Assembly: GCA_003194525.1 (NCBI GenBank)
Contig: NBIV01000006.1
Location: 620,001-684,000, forward strand
Reading direction: 5' to 3'
Length of the DNA: 64,000 nucleotides
From: Gracilariopsis chorda
Taxonomy: Eukaryota; Rhodophyta; Florideophyceae; Gracilariales; Gracilariaceae
Part shown: piece by piece, positions 21,154 to 33,659 of the stretch
Numbering within the stretch: position 1 is the first letter of the stretch
How the letters are laid out: every line of letters begins with the position of its first letter
The notes under the pieces: generated by a model
Told to the model about the DNA's origin: nothing
The model's database searches: none
Seen by the model: the letters and a program-made list of their open reading frames with translations, nothing else
Translations under genes and position numbers: made by a program

Positions 21154-24100
21154 GGTGTCTTTTGGGTAATGAGTTTTGTATGTCAGCTCACGATTTCATG
21201 CTCAATATTACCTAACATTTTCCTCAGCTGGAATTCATTTCTTCCATCCAGCTTGCTTGTTGGCGGCTACAGGCCCCATTACGTCCTTCAATGTGTCATT
21301 GTCTACCAAAATCCAACTTTAGCAGCTTGTAACATTCTGCTCACAATACGTTCGTGTAATAGTTTCATGGGAGGAACTGCGAGTGCAAGCGCAGATGGCA
21401 TTGAATGGCAAGAAGGTGCTGAAATCTACTAGGTCTATGTAGGGTGTCCTGATAAGGTTGGCGTGATTAATGTGAAGCCTAGATGAGAGATCGTTAATAA
21501 CTTGATTCTGGTGGATGCGATATCCACAGGGTCTATATTTGAACACGCAGCCATTATAGGTCGTTTTTCTCCGAGTCGTTTAAAGTTTTATTTTGTTTGG
21601 ATTGTTGCAGATAAGGCTCCTACTGAATGGAAATGAGATGAAGCGGCAAAAAAGTCATACCGGTGACGGCAGCTTGCTAGATTTAGTTACTTTTTTACCT
21701 TTGTTTGAGTATAGTTGGATCCAGCATCAGCTCTAACGTGTCTGAGTTTTCCATTTTTATTCTACTCGATCTCTTGAAGAGATCAGTTACTTATTTGAAA
21801 CGTCTACCTGGCCTCAAAGCGGAGTTGATATCTTTTGTGACATACTGTCAATGTGACACGACAATATGTTTATGTCTGAAAAGCCCCGACTGACCATGTG
21901 GACAAAGTTGGCTCCGAAATATACGTCTTCTACTACTTACAAAGTTGACAAACACCTCATACGGTACGGCAATGATCAAACGGTCATAGAAGGTTTCTCA
22001 GAGATCCGTGCGAAGTCATCATGAGCACCTTGGGGTCATGCCAGATCATCAAGACACTGCCTGTTGCTGATCCTTGCCAATTCATAGAACAATTTATCAG
22101 TTCGGGAACTCGCCAAGTCATGAAATGGCTAGATCTAGCATTGAACCCGGTAGGATACCCACACATGGAGACCGGCGAGAAGACCAAGCACAATGCTGTT
22201 AAACTTGGATTATTTCTCATTGACTACTAGCACTGATAGGACTAGGCTAGACCTTCTACATAAACCTCGATGGATGTTCCGAACATCAACTCGGATCAGC
22301 ACCATCGACTTCCCACCATTCTCAACCATTGCACTTCTGTTTCTAACACAACAATGGGATCGTTGTTCTCTTGTTGTACATAGAATAGGTTGGAACTTGG
22401 TTTTAAGGGATGATAACTTTCAAGGTGAGGTGATTATAGAGGCTATTCTTGTAAATAAGTGCGGCGGGCGTTGGGCCGTAAAACATTGCTAAATAGTTCA
22501 CCTGATGGTTAAAGATGTTTGAATTTGCCATTGAAGCAAGTTGTCTGATGTATATATACCGGGTTTTTGTGTTCATACGTTTCGCAAAAACAGGTCCATT
22601 TTAGTGTCAAAGTTTTCTGGATGTGACGAAATTTGTGCATCTATGAATACAAAAATCCAGGAGGTAATTTTTTCAGTTCCCTAAAGGCAATATGTTTGGG
22701 GTCATAAGGTGGGTTCATGACATCATCACGAATAGCGCAGCGTGCTTTTCGGTGGATATTTTTTTAGATATTAAAATATGTAGATGTACTGCATGGTTGT
22801 GGGGATGGGTTTGTGTTTTGGAAGCACATCAAAGATCCATCGTGTGGCCCCCATCTCTCTATTGCAAAGGCCAAAAAACTAGGAACACCACGAAAACGTT
22901 CAGGATCTTTCTCTTTTGAGGGGACCTGAGCAGCGCAGCTCTTTCGGGGATGACGCATAAGACTGAGGCCAGCCCTTGGCGATTCGCGTCGGATTTTGTT
23001 GTGAAAATATGATTATCCCGGCAGCGGTATGTCACTCTCTCTTAGAATTGTCGCTTTCACAAGAAGTGACACGTGCAAGGACGGGGGAGCACGAGCCACG
23101 GATATCGGAAAGCTACTGTAGTAAGAGGAGAGGACAAGAGCCAAAAATGGACGAGTGACGTGGCAAAAGGGCGATGCTGGGAGCAACCCTTATATGAGCT
23201 CAAAACCAAAATTGTTAGCAAAACAGTCCCAAATATGAGTACCTTTATTTCTAGAAGGAGGGTTAGACAACCGTATGTGACAAAGTATCTCTCTGTTGAG
23301 GAGTAGGCCACTCGCGAAGACGACAATGTCTAGAGCCAGAACGCCTTATTTGGGCACGGTTTACTGGTGCCGCGGTGGTTGAGCGGTTGCACTAAGTATT
23401 ATCCATTCCAGAAACGTGTGTGAAATAAGAAATAAAATTAACGAAAAATCATCCAACAATGCATGATTCACGTCCATTACCGTGGCCAATGACCAGCTAC
23501 TTCTGCCGTGCCCCACGTATTCACCTCACTAGCTCAGTGCGTGAATATTCATATAGGCACTGCCCATGATGCACACTATCGAACCTTCCGGACAAATACC
23601 CAAGTCACCAGGTTTCTCCTTGAAGAGGCGTACAATTCATAACCCCTTCTTCGTCCGCAAGGCAACCTCGAAGGTGGGCGGCCCCAGTGGAAGTGGGCAA
23701 TAAAAGTACGATTGCCCTCACTTTCTCCGGTCTACTGTCTGATCCAAAAAAAAACAACAACAACAACCAGCTAACGCAGAAAACACTGCTCACTCAAGTG
23801 CACTTCCAACTTCTACACCCCACTCTTTAAGAACTCAACCCAACTTACAAGAGCACGTGAAAGCAAAGGAGAAACATCCTATGTTCAGGATTAGTGTACG
23901 GGGAAAGATTTCAAGAGCGTTACAAGAAAATCCTTTACAGCAGAGTTCCCGATCAAGAGATAAATGTCAATTATGGTTCTCGACAGATGGTTTTGAATCC
24001 GCATGAAACAGAAAAGGAGACTCAATATCATTCTGGCATTTTGTCTGCACAGTTCCGACCTATCATCCATTTAAGCGATCTTTGGCAAATAACGACTTGA

Positions 24101-27100
24101 TTCTTGGTAATGTTCCGGGCATGCCCAGGTCTCAGAATGTATATACATTCTTGTAAGACATTGTCCAATATTTCTAGAAGCTTGAAGGAACACTTGAAAT
24201 CGTTTGCAGAAGGAAAATGTCAGAATGATAATAGCTCATGTGATGTACACCACAGCTCACTGTCAGCAGCTACTAAGCTGCTGGGATACGTTGGACACAC
24301 AGGCAGAGTGTTTAAAAAGTTTTGTCTGAGGCCCAAAACCGGCATTTTAGAATTTAGAACCTCATGTGCAAATGCAAATACACCGAAAGAACAAATTTGC
24401 GCCAGTACTTCTAGACTTGCAGACGGCGCAACGATTATGTATCATGGTTTTGACGTAATTAAAATAGAATGCAACCCATCTCATGAACACAACTATATAT
24501 ACTCCGCTTAGACGTCACTCAGTCTTCTTCTACTGGACTCTCAGAAAAGAAAAGCTTTGGTGAACCAAAGGTTATAGATTTTTCTTTGGATCTCACTTAC
24601 ATTTTTCCTAACCATTTAACGAATTTAGTATTGAATGGGTGGTATAAGCATCTACTGAAACTTCTAGCTGGCTATCATACCCTACATAGAAAGCTAAGAG
24701 CATTACCGGGCTATTCCGTACAATTTACACTTCTGAACAAGATGGAAATGGACATGGAATGGTCTAACGGCGACGTTTCAATTCAAGCGGTCAAACACCA
24801 CTTCCACCGTATGACATTGAAAAGTTTGAAGCAAAAGATCTGAAAAGGCATTTCCAAACTGTACATAATCCCATTTTTTTTAATTTCGGGAACCCCAGAA
24901 AGATATGCTGAGCTTTTGTTTACTCACTTCTACATTTTTTCCGTTTTGTTTCGAGTATCGTTACGACTCGACAGCATAAAGAGAGCTAACCAAAATGATC
25001 TAAAAACCATATGTTATATTCTTTTTTTGCTTTTTAGAAAACCCGTGTGAGTTGTACTGATTTAGTTCCAGCACGCACGAAAAACTCCATACTACAGAGA
25101 AAATGAAGTAATATGGGGCTCTTCTGATCACTTTCGAATTTATGAAGACACTGCTTGGGGATAGGGGAAGCCATACGACGCCAGAGTATAGCGTCAACAC
25201 TCATACGTTCATACAAGCCATCCATTACTCGCTCTTCGAATCATAAACGGCAGTATTGCCCTAAAGCTCTCAGGCAAAAATCAACAGCGTATTTGGAATA
25301 AAGAAGACGGGATTCCTAAGACGTTTGTGAAAGGGGAGGAAGAAGAAGATGATCTTGGAACCGAAGCCGAGTTCTGGGTATCAACAAGCCTCTCCACTGG
25401 CTGACAACCCTAAAACCGCGATCTTTGCCATCTCTACCCATCCATTTCCAGACGTTAGTGACATCCAATAAAAATTGTTTTCTGGAAACGGCACTCATGA
25501 GCACTATTACTGAAATGGAGGGAAATGTCTACCATAGAGCCCATTCATCTTTACACGAAAAGGAGCAATTCCTCCCGGAACTCTATTGATCGCCAGAAAC
25601 ATTGCATTGCGGCTGAGGTCTTGAAATCAAAAGTTGATTTGGTCCTGTGAGTTCTTCTCTATCCATTTCGGGTAATTAAGGACAAGCAATGGACGCAATA
25701 TACTTGTACTATGATTGTATCACCTCTCTGTTGACAGTAAACAAAACAGACGGAAGCATAGAGTCAAACTCATACCAGGTCACACCCAATGGCAGTATGG
25801 CTGCACTTGTGACAGACAACTTGTTGTATTGAGTACCTCAGATCTGGGACAAATGAAGGTAGCCATAGAATACGTGCAATATAATCGAATGTTGTGCGAT
25901 ATCTTGACATATGGAACAAAACATACTTCCTTGAATGACTCCGAAAGAACCGACAATATAGAAATGTAGTCCGTCCCGGTGCAACTAATGTATCATGATG
26001 TTCACCTGCGGCCGTTGGAAAGCATAGTGGTATCAACCCCATCAACTGTTTTAGAACCATTTCGAAGCTTGAAACACAGATGCAAAAAAGAAATATATGG
26101 TGTTGTACTGCCTGCCGTCTTCGCTCATTGAAAAATTAGGTTATAACTCTAAAATCTTTGATGGCATTCGCTGCAACGGTAATTTGGGAGTGATAGTAAA
26201 CCTTTCGGCATACAATTGAGGTTGGTATGAAATTGGAGCATGGTCTGGACACAAGGCGAAGATCAGAAAGTCTCACTGCCATTTGAGACGGTTGCGATTT
26301 CCAGCTAAATAGACAGAATTGTAGAGAGAGGATTCTGTGGAGCAAAATTGGTACACTAGAGATTCTCCTTCGGTGTTTGTGGGGTTACTCTCTTGCATGG
26401 TAGGCACAGCAAAAGGTCTCCCAGTAAAACACGTTGTTCTGGTGTTGAACCAAGTTGGCTTCCGGATATACCAACGGATTTGTTAGCAAGAATCGGGTTA
26501 CTAGCTGGTCAACGTAGCGCACACGTCTGTTTAAGCGGCGTCCCACTCCACGTAGAATACGAATAGAAAAGGGAAAAATGTGGGAAAGAACGAAGGATAG
26601 GGTACAACCCGGTGGTTGGAGTGGAAAGCTGAAAGAAAGGCGTCAGTGGGGGTGTTTTTATTCAGCCAGCACTGCAAAACTCAATACTGATTCGAACGAC
26701 TATCTGATCCCACAATTAAAAGTAACCAATACGGTAAAAAAGCAGTGAACACTCTGCGTGCCCACGGAGTAAGAAAGATCGGTGGTCCTTTTCGATACCT
26801 TGCATGTGATTATAACGAAACCACACGCAGTGAAACTCCAGGAGGGAGTTAGGCACTTTGCGTAGGTGAAAAACTCAACGCCAAATCACAGCTTAACTCT
26901 AATTCATGATGAGACGACAGGGCCGTCTTCCCTTAACTACTACGTAGTCATTATAGAACTAAAAATACTAATAATATATTGTGCCACACGTGTGGTCCAC
27001 ACGTTTGTGTCAATGAGCGGTATGGCCAGACACGGCGCAGCACGACACGTGTGGATCATGCCAGCCAGGAATAATGTCCATACGCTCACCACGCGTACAT

Positions 27101-27504
27101 CTCTTCCAGATATAATAGAATTGACCCATAAAGGTTCCAAAAGTACGAAAGTTAAAATCATGTCAAACTTCCCCCAAAATTTCTAACGGTCCGCTCATAC
27201 CTGAGTTAAACCGGTGCCACGTTGCTACCGAATCATTCATGATCGACCTTGCTTAGAGGTTATGCGCATACGCATTGCTCTATAGAGTTGTGTAATATCA
27301 AGGTCGATAAATAGTAGAGGGTCGTGAATGTTTATGGAGATAGAAGAGTAAAGAATTCCAGTGAGGGTGGTGCGTATTACTACATAATGGCTGCTGAGAT
27401 GGAAGCAAAAGTGAAGCGGCTTAGTTGCTTTGGGCTAGGTCAAAGTCGTGCGGATACGAGTAATGGCATTGAACTCATACATATGTGGTCGTGGCATGTA
27501 ATGG
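21154..27504. other. Region without recognisable genes
   Basis: About 6.3 kb of AT-rich DNA. Short frames (for example + 22021-22230 and + 23894-24511) show no family signature. A decayed coding origin for 23894-24850 is possible, since neighbouring frames run on across single stops, but nothing is recognised. Confidence 0.5.
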
Positions 27505-27880
27505 GTAGAGATTGAAACTCGTTTTATAAAACGTGCATATAATAGTCTCAGAATCCGGCCAGGATCATCATCCACATCCATGAAAACGCGTAGATGGGGA
27601 TATCCAATTGCGCATATGATGATTGCACATGCTTTTTTGCGTTTTTCCATGAGTCGGGAAGTGATTGGAGGAGCATTGGAACTTGAATCTTGAGTCAATG
27701 TAGCACTCGATGACTCATCCAGAGTTGACGCCACTACATTCCAGACAACTTTAATGCGACACGCTGCACGACGTCGATGTCACCATATTGTATAATATTC
27801 ACCTCGCTTACCATGAAAGTCTGGGAGTTTCATACCGGCATTAGTTTCAGGCTCAACTTTGGAGCAGACATAAGTCCAGG
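27505..27880 (-). pseudogene. Copia gag fragment, N-terminal
   Basis: Minus-strand reading gives KLPDFHGKRGEYYTIW, then KRKKACAIIICAIGYPHLRV and MDVDDDPGR, the opening of the LTR1-type gag seen in full at 33660 and 44500. The fragment breaks off at about 27508 within the YASNRTVS block. It is preceded on the minus strand by its leader (27881-28622), degenerate primer site and LTR. Confidence 0.8.
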
Positions 27881-28218
27881 AGGAGCTGAAACACTGATGA
27901 ATATATGTTGCCAAGCAGGGTGAGAGACTCAATGCTTCTCGGAAACCAATTTCCAAAAGAGAGAATGTGTTGAATCGGATGATCAGCCAAACTATGTAGG
28001 TGAGATCACAATAAGAAGCGAATACCGGAGAGGAGTAGTGTCAAAAATCAAAAATAAGAGTGCCAGCGGAGACCGTGTGAAAAAGTGTCAACGCTCGTTC
28101 AGACGCGTCTGGTACGCGAATCACAGGTGGATTTTGAGTCCTCTATACCTGGCGTGTTCTCACCAGCGGCATTGAAGCGCACTGGGAAAAGATAGTAGGA
28201 GGTGAAAATTCCAAACCG

Positions 28219-28273
28219 CGGACGCACTGAGAGAAGAAACTACCTCCGCTACCCTAAGGGTTGAACCCCTGGA
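28219..28273 (-). promoter_or_regulatory. Conserved copia leader motif, copy 1
   Basis: On the minus strand: CCAGGGGTTCAACCC, then TTAGGGTAGCGGAGGTAG, then a TTTCTTCTCTCAGTGCG end. The same block occurs at 33275, 41598, 43717 and 50619 in leaders of otherwise different elements. It is a candidate packaging or dimerisation signal (inference). Confidence 0.55.
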
Positions 28274-28622
28274 CCCTTGATGCTCTCTCCATGTGCAAGT
28301 TGCGATTATCTTCGACCTGCCCTACTCTGCGCACTTCGAGAGCAAAGTGCTCAATCCCTACGAAACGTCCCAGAGAGGTTACTTACAAGCGCGATATGCT
28401 TTCACCAGTTAACTCCTGCTGGTCTCTTGGGGGGAAATTACCTCGATCTTTGTGCGCTGAAACCAAAGAAACAGGGATCGGAACAGGCGCAGGTTGGTTT
28501 ACCAGAGAAAACCCCCTGAACGTTTTGCCTACTTCCACCTCTGCAACTAGGTCTCCACAATATGTGCAACACGAAAACAAAAGAAATGTAAATAATAGTG
28601 ACGTCTACAATATGTCAACGCT

Positions 28623-28636
28623 CTGGGCCCATACCC
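28623..28636 (-). other. Degenerate primer binding site (initiator tRNA-Met, internal)
   Basis: Minus strand GGGTATGGGCCCAG, one base off the GGTTATGGGCCCAG of the better copies, directly abutting the LTR end at 28637. Confidence 0.6.
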
Positions 28637-29428
28637 CTTTGATGATAAATGAAGTTGGCAGATGAAACTGGGCTTAGACTGAAAAAAGAAAGAAAGAAAG
28701 AAGTGAAAAAAAAGTGAAGTTTGTCGGCGCTGGGGTGGTTTAATTGGAGCTGCAACATCTGCAACTTACATAGCACCACTAGAATGCACCACAACTACAA
28801 GAACAACCCCAGAAACTAAGTGCGGACACCCTGTACTACCAATCATATTCCAACATAGCACAATGAGGGTTGCACGAACTGGTAAAAGTTCACTACAACC
28901 ATGCATAACATTTTTCCAGCACCTTTCAACGAAACAGGGTAAGTGAACGAACCATGACAACCATGTGGCAGCACGTCACAGCCCTGCATAATGATTTACT
29001 TGCGTCATCATGACCATAAATATGCATAACGTCACATGTCACTGCATCCATATAGATATCCTAAGTCCTTTGCGGGCCATGCACGTGCTCGCACACACAA
29101 TTATACGTCTGCAACAACCTGACGTACCAGTAAACCAGATGTGGCCCCACATAATTTCATGTACTTTGTTCATTCACATTATGCCAAGTGGCCCATGCTG
29201 TCCCTACGACCAATACAATTTATACCACTTATAAACCCCGCAATAAGTAAGGGAAACTGCAGTAGCCAATCTTAAGCCAATTTCACGTTGTGTGTGAGCA
29301 CACGCACATACGCGCTTTTGCAAGGGAAGTGCTCAGAATTGCCGATCGTTATATGCAAATTTGTTTCCAAGTAGTGTACCATGATATCCTAGGCCTACTA
29401 GGCACTCAAAGCTGTGCTAAAATCAACA
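28637..29428 (-). repeat. LTR1 copy a (about 792 bp), shared between two element fragments
   Basis: Read on the minus strand it starts TGTTGATTTTAGCACAG at 29428, beside the pol 3' end, and ends at the primer site. It therefore lies between a pol remnant (29429-32308) and a gag remnant (27505-27880) of the same orientation, as in a tandem or recombined element. Confidence 0.8.
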
Positions 29429-32308
29429 CTCCTCCTCGAATTCCTGGTGACGGCCCAATCGTTTCAATATCAATCGTGCAGCCACAGGGCTTAGTGGCTT
29501 GGTTAGGATGCCTGCATCATTGTCTTCGCTGGCAACATACTTAAAACATATCTGTGTCCTTGACCACTTGCCAAATGATGTGCACCTTGAAATCTATATG
29601 CTTCGCACGGCCAGAAGTGCAACGTTGACCAACAGCCCATTCAATAGCACATTTGTTTTCCGAGAGGATTGGAAAACTGTTATCAACTGCTATTCCACAC
29701 TCTCTCAGCACACGTGATATCCAAATTATCCCTTCAGCCGCCATTATCAATGCATTATACTCGGCCTCACCAGTTGACAGAGCAACTGAGCATTGTTTAT
29801 GAGCACCGAAGGAACATGAATTAAAGCCACGTTTAATCAAATACCCACACAAAGACTTGCGATCTTTGGCATCACCCGCGAAATCAGAGTTTACAAAAGC
29901 ATTTAAATGAACACTTCCATGCCAGTACACTAATCCATGGTCACCAGTACAACGTAGGTATCGTAATACAAGTTTAGCTGCTCGATGTCAGTATGGAGTA
30001 GGAGCATTCTGGAAGCGCGCCGGTAGACGAACAGTACCCAAAATGTCCAAACACGTATGTAATAAAAAGTAAAGCACAAACCCGATCATCTGCTCATACA
30101 ATTGAACATCACGAGGTTATTTTTCTTCCCCCACATCAAGTGAAGTACAGAAAGATTCCAATATTGGGCTTGGTGCTGGTTTCAAATTTTGCGGTCCAAA
30201 CCTGCGCAGTATCCCTCCGATATATATGGGTTGTGCGATTTTTACGCCCAGCAGCTGCCCATTGGAGTCCATCTTCCAGGTAATCTCAACTCTGAGGCAG
30301 GGTCTGACAAGATTCTCAATCCTCAGGTCATACAATGCCTTGAGCTTATCCATGATTAGAGACCGTTCTTCTGCACTTCGCGTAAAGATGAGCAGTTCGT
30401 CCACATATACCAGGATGTACGCATAGATGTTACTGGTCAACTTTGGTCAAAACGCACATGGTGGATTTGGCAGTTCTTCAAATCCGAAGCCTTTACTGTC
30501 AGTACTGAACTTGTTGTGCCACAAAAGGTGAGCCCGCTTGAGTCCATATATGGACTTTAGCAGTTTGTACCATCGTGACGTCAGCCCAGGGATACCACTT
30601 GGAGACATTACCCATACGTTTTCCATTAAATCACCATTCAGAAATGCGGTCTTAATGTCAACCTGTGCGATATACATTTGCATGCATAGCATAATGTAAA
30701 GGAAACCAAGTTGAAAGAAAAAGATGGTGCATAGATCTCCATACAATCCTGATCATTTGTCTGGTGGTTTCCTCCTGCTACGATACGAGCTCGGAATCGG
30801 TCAACTGCAGCATTTGCATCAGGTTTCACCTTAAGAATGACATGTTTAGGTAGCGGCTGTGACTGCGGTGAGTCATCTGCAACTCAAATACATTTGTCAT
30901 TTAGTGATGCGAGCTCTTCATCAATAGCGCTCTCCCATTCTGCCATTTCTGATGGAATTAAGGACAATGCCTCCTGTAGTGGTGGGTCGTCACTGATGGT
31001 CACCTCGACTTGAGAAGTAGCAGCACCAGCCATATGCCACCAAAGTTGTGGTACACGCCGATTGCAACGAAGGTACCTGGATCCTAGTACAGGCTGAACA
31101 TTCGACTCACCAAGATCATTAGAAACATTTTCGCTGTCCTCGTCATCACGTTCGTAACTAGCAGCAGGGTCTAAAATTGGAATTTCAACGTCATTCACAG
31201 TTTCTGCGGGATGATGCGGTGAATCTTTTGTACCAGTTTCGAGGACAGACCGAAATTCTTCGACACCATCAATTGAGAACTCATTTGAGCTTTCAATACA
31301 GTTGTCATACCCAGCGCTGCTATAGTCAATGTCTGAGGCACTTTTGTCACCCATATAATTTGTGAGATAAAGTGCCCCAGGGAATATGGAATCATCAAGA
31401 ATGACATGCAAGTACCTCACAATTGGAGGAATTTCACAGTCATCAGTCATCAGAATCTCGTGAACACCATGCTCTAGAGTCTGCAAGTACACTCCCTCTA
31501 GTGCGCAAGCCTCGAACTTAGTGTCAGGGATCATTTTCAATACATACGCTGTGCATCCAATCACTCTAGCGTACTTCAAAAACGTCTTCTTACTAGTCAC
31601 TGATATGTACGGAGTTAAGCCATTGGTAGAGTGGGGAACTATATTGCGAACATATTTAACATAATAAAATGCATACGGTCATAAGGATTCTAGTAAATTG
31701 GCCTGAATCAGTAAAGCTCAAGCCGCTTCTTCCATAGTGTGTTTCATGCGCTCGGTGATGGACTTATGCTCTGGGGTATAAGGTGGTGAGAACGATGTTC
31801 CTTGCAGATCATTTCCAGGGTTTTCTTGTAGTGCGATGTACTCTTCTCCCTTGTCAGAGTGCAAGGTCTGAATAAGCATATGCGCTTCTCCAAACTGCTG
31901 GAGCTTCTGCCTTATGCCCACAAATACATCACCAATCTCAGATATATGCAATATGGCAGAGCATACCAGGACCAATCATCGATTAACGCAGACGTATATT
32001 GAAAATGATCAGGAAACGATGGGAGCAAAGAACAAAGGATATCCGAGTGCACAATGAGTCCAAGCTCTTTTGCTCATTTAAACTTTCCCAAAAACGGAAG
32101 CTTATGCGCCTTCCCCAGTCGCCAGGGCCAACATACCTACTCCATCTGCTTTTGCTTTGGGACTCCATCGAATTGCTCGTGTACCTTTTGAAAGTCTCGT
32201 GGATTCATACGTGCAGCTTGGCGGTGCCACAGCTTTGTGAGGTCTGAGTCTTCGGCAGATAGGAGCGTTGTGTGATCAGTATGCTCGATTGGACGTGGCA
32301 GCGTGTAC
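29429..32308 (-). pseudogene. Copia pol remnant (integrase, linker, RT, RNase H)
   Basis: Minus-strand pieces in order: YTLPRPIEHTDHTT and WHRQAARMN (pre-integrase, from 32308), LGKAHKLPFLGK, then LIQTLHSDKGEEYIALQ (integrase), a long acidic linker ending LWWHMAGAATSQVEV, AIDEELASL, the RT block AQVDIKTAFLNGDLMENVWV at about 30640, ILVYVDELLIFT (YVDE instead of YVDD) at about 30400, and RNase H with STGEAEYNAL and SENKCAIEWAVGQRC at about 29640. It is broken by many shifts and stops. The right end abuts an LTR1 start fragment at 32309; gag and protease are absent. Confidence 0.85.
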
Positions 32309-33055
32309 TGTTGATGTTAGCACATGGTCGAGGGCCAGGTGGTCCTGGGACATCATGTTGCAGCACTTGGAAACGAAATTTTGAAGTCTGGAAGTGGTTA
32401 ACTGACTAACCAACCCCCTCACAAGGTCTCAGCTTGGTCCAACACCAAGCCTTCAGGGGACGATGAGGAGGTTTGGAGCCCCTCGCTCCAAAAGCGCATA
32501 TGCTCCTCTGCCAAAACCCAACGTGAAACGAAAAGGTGATTGGCTGCTGCAAAATGCTATATGCATGTATACCGTACTATTTTTATGGAGTGTATGGTAC
32601 TGGATTGCGGATATGCACAAGTGGAGCAATGTGGTTGGTCCAATTGTGTGCACAGAAGACGGTTGTGCTGCAATGCCAAAGATGCGAATAGGAGCTATAT
32701 TGGTAGATTTGGGACAATGTGCATTTGTGGGCTGCGCTGAAGGGTTGGAGTGCCAGGATGGAAATTGTTGATTTTTCAGAGCTGGTTCCAGATCAAGGGA
32801 CTGGCAATGGATTTGCTGCATTGATTAATTTAGTTACTTGAATTTGTGACCCTCTAGATTGCGCACGCTTTTCGTGTACACCTGCAGACACGAATAAAGT
32901 GTACTGTAATGGGGCAACCACCGCCGTCGCTTGCTGCGACGACGGTGAAGTGTGTGCAGTAGGGTATATGTAGATTGGCTTTGCCTGCTGTCGAATAAAC
33001 TGGTCGAATAGGGCTGACTACCTTCCTTGATTTAGTTTCTTGTTTCTTCTTCCTC
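32309..33055 (+). repeat. Chimeric 5' LTR: LTR1 start joined to LTR2 body
   Basis: The first 72 bases (TGTTGATGTTAGCACATGG onward) are LTR1-type. From about 32381 the sequence follows LTR2, matching 38002-38681 at very roughly 90%. It contains AATAAA near 32893 and a hairpin CCGTCG...CGACGG at 32924-32945. It is the upstream LTR of the element at 33660-38007. Confidence 0.75.
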
Positions 33056-33231
33056 CCTTTATTTCTTCCCTTTTGTTTTCATAACCCGCGTGCGTTGCGA
33101 CCCAGGGTCAACCATCATATCTGCAGCTGCCTCAGGGTGGTCTATGGTACCATTTTCTGAGGTTGACATGACGTCCTCAACATCTGCACCAGAGAACTCA
33201 CCCGAGCTGATAGCATCCATATCATCCTCAG
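33056..33231 (-). pseudogene. Antisense copia pol fragment captured after the 5' LTR2
   Basis: Minus reading SEDDMDAISSGEF, VEDVMSTSENGTIDH, then SQRTRVMKTKGKK is the same integrase-RT linker as at 38682-38857. The LTR2/antisense junction (TTTTGTTTTCATAACCCGCG) is identical at both ends of the element. Confidence 0.8.
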
Positions 33232-33274
33232 AACTAGAATTGGTCGCAGAAACCACATCACACCTGGAGAGAGT

Positions 33275-33338
33275 TACCAGGGACCAGAGGATTCGGACTT
33301 CTAGGATAGCGGGGATAGTATCTCCTGCCAGTGCGCCC
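33275..33338 (+). promoter_or_regulatory. Conserved copia leader motif, copy 2
   Basis: GGACTTCTAGGATAGCGG, then GGATAGTATCTCCTGCCAGT and GCGCCCG, a diverged copy of the leader block upstream of the gag ATG at 33660. Confidence 0.5.
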
Positions 33339-33659
33339 GTCTTAAGAAGTTTTATTTGTGTCCAGGCTCGTATCAGTACTTCTTGTGAGTATACTCCGGG
33401 CGTTAGTACCCAAAATCCGCCTGTGATGGCGTACGAGACGCGTCTCGACAAGCGTAGTGGACTTGGTTACACGGTTTCTGCTGACTTTTTCGCTGTTGAG
33501 TGTTTGATATTCTTCTCCGCTCCAGTCTTTCTGGGTCTTTGTGTAACAGAAGCCTTGAACTTCCTCCTTCGGCTTCACTACATTGTGTGGATATCACTTC
33601 ATTTGGCATCTACATGGTTGCTTTTGTTGCTTTTCTTTGGTTTTAGTCCCGTAGGAACC

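Noticed and set aside
23370-23440. tRNA- or SINE-like A box (GGTGGTTGAGCGGTTGC)
   Set aside because: No B box (GGTTCGAATCC) or acceptor stem pairing follows at the right distance, so neither a tRNA gene nor a tRNA-derived SINE can be supported.
32463-32771. Cys-rich plus frame of 102 codons (also at 38158-38391)
   Set aside because: It lies wholly inside LTR2. Two copies diverge in frame-breaking ways, and LTR function explains the sequence.
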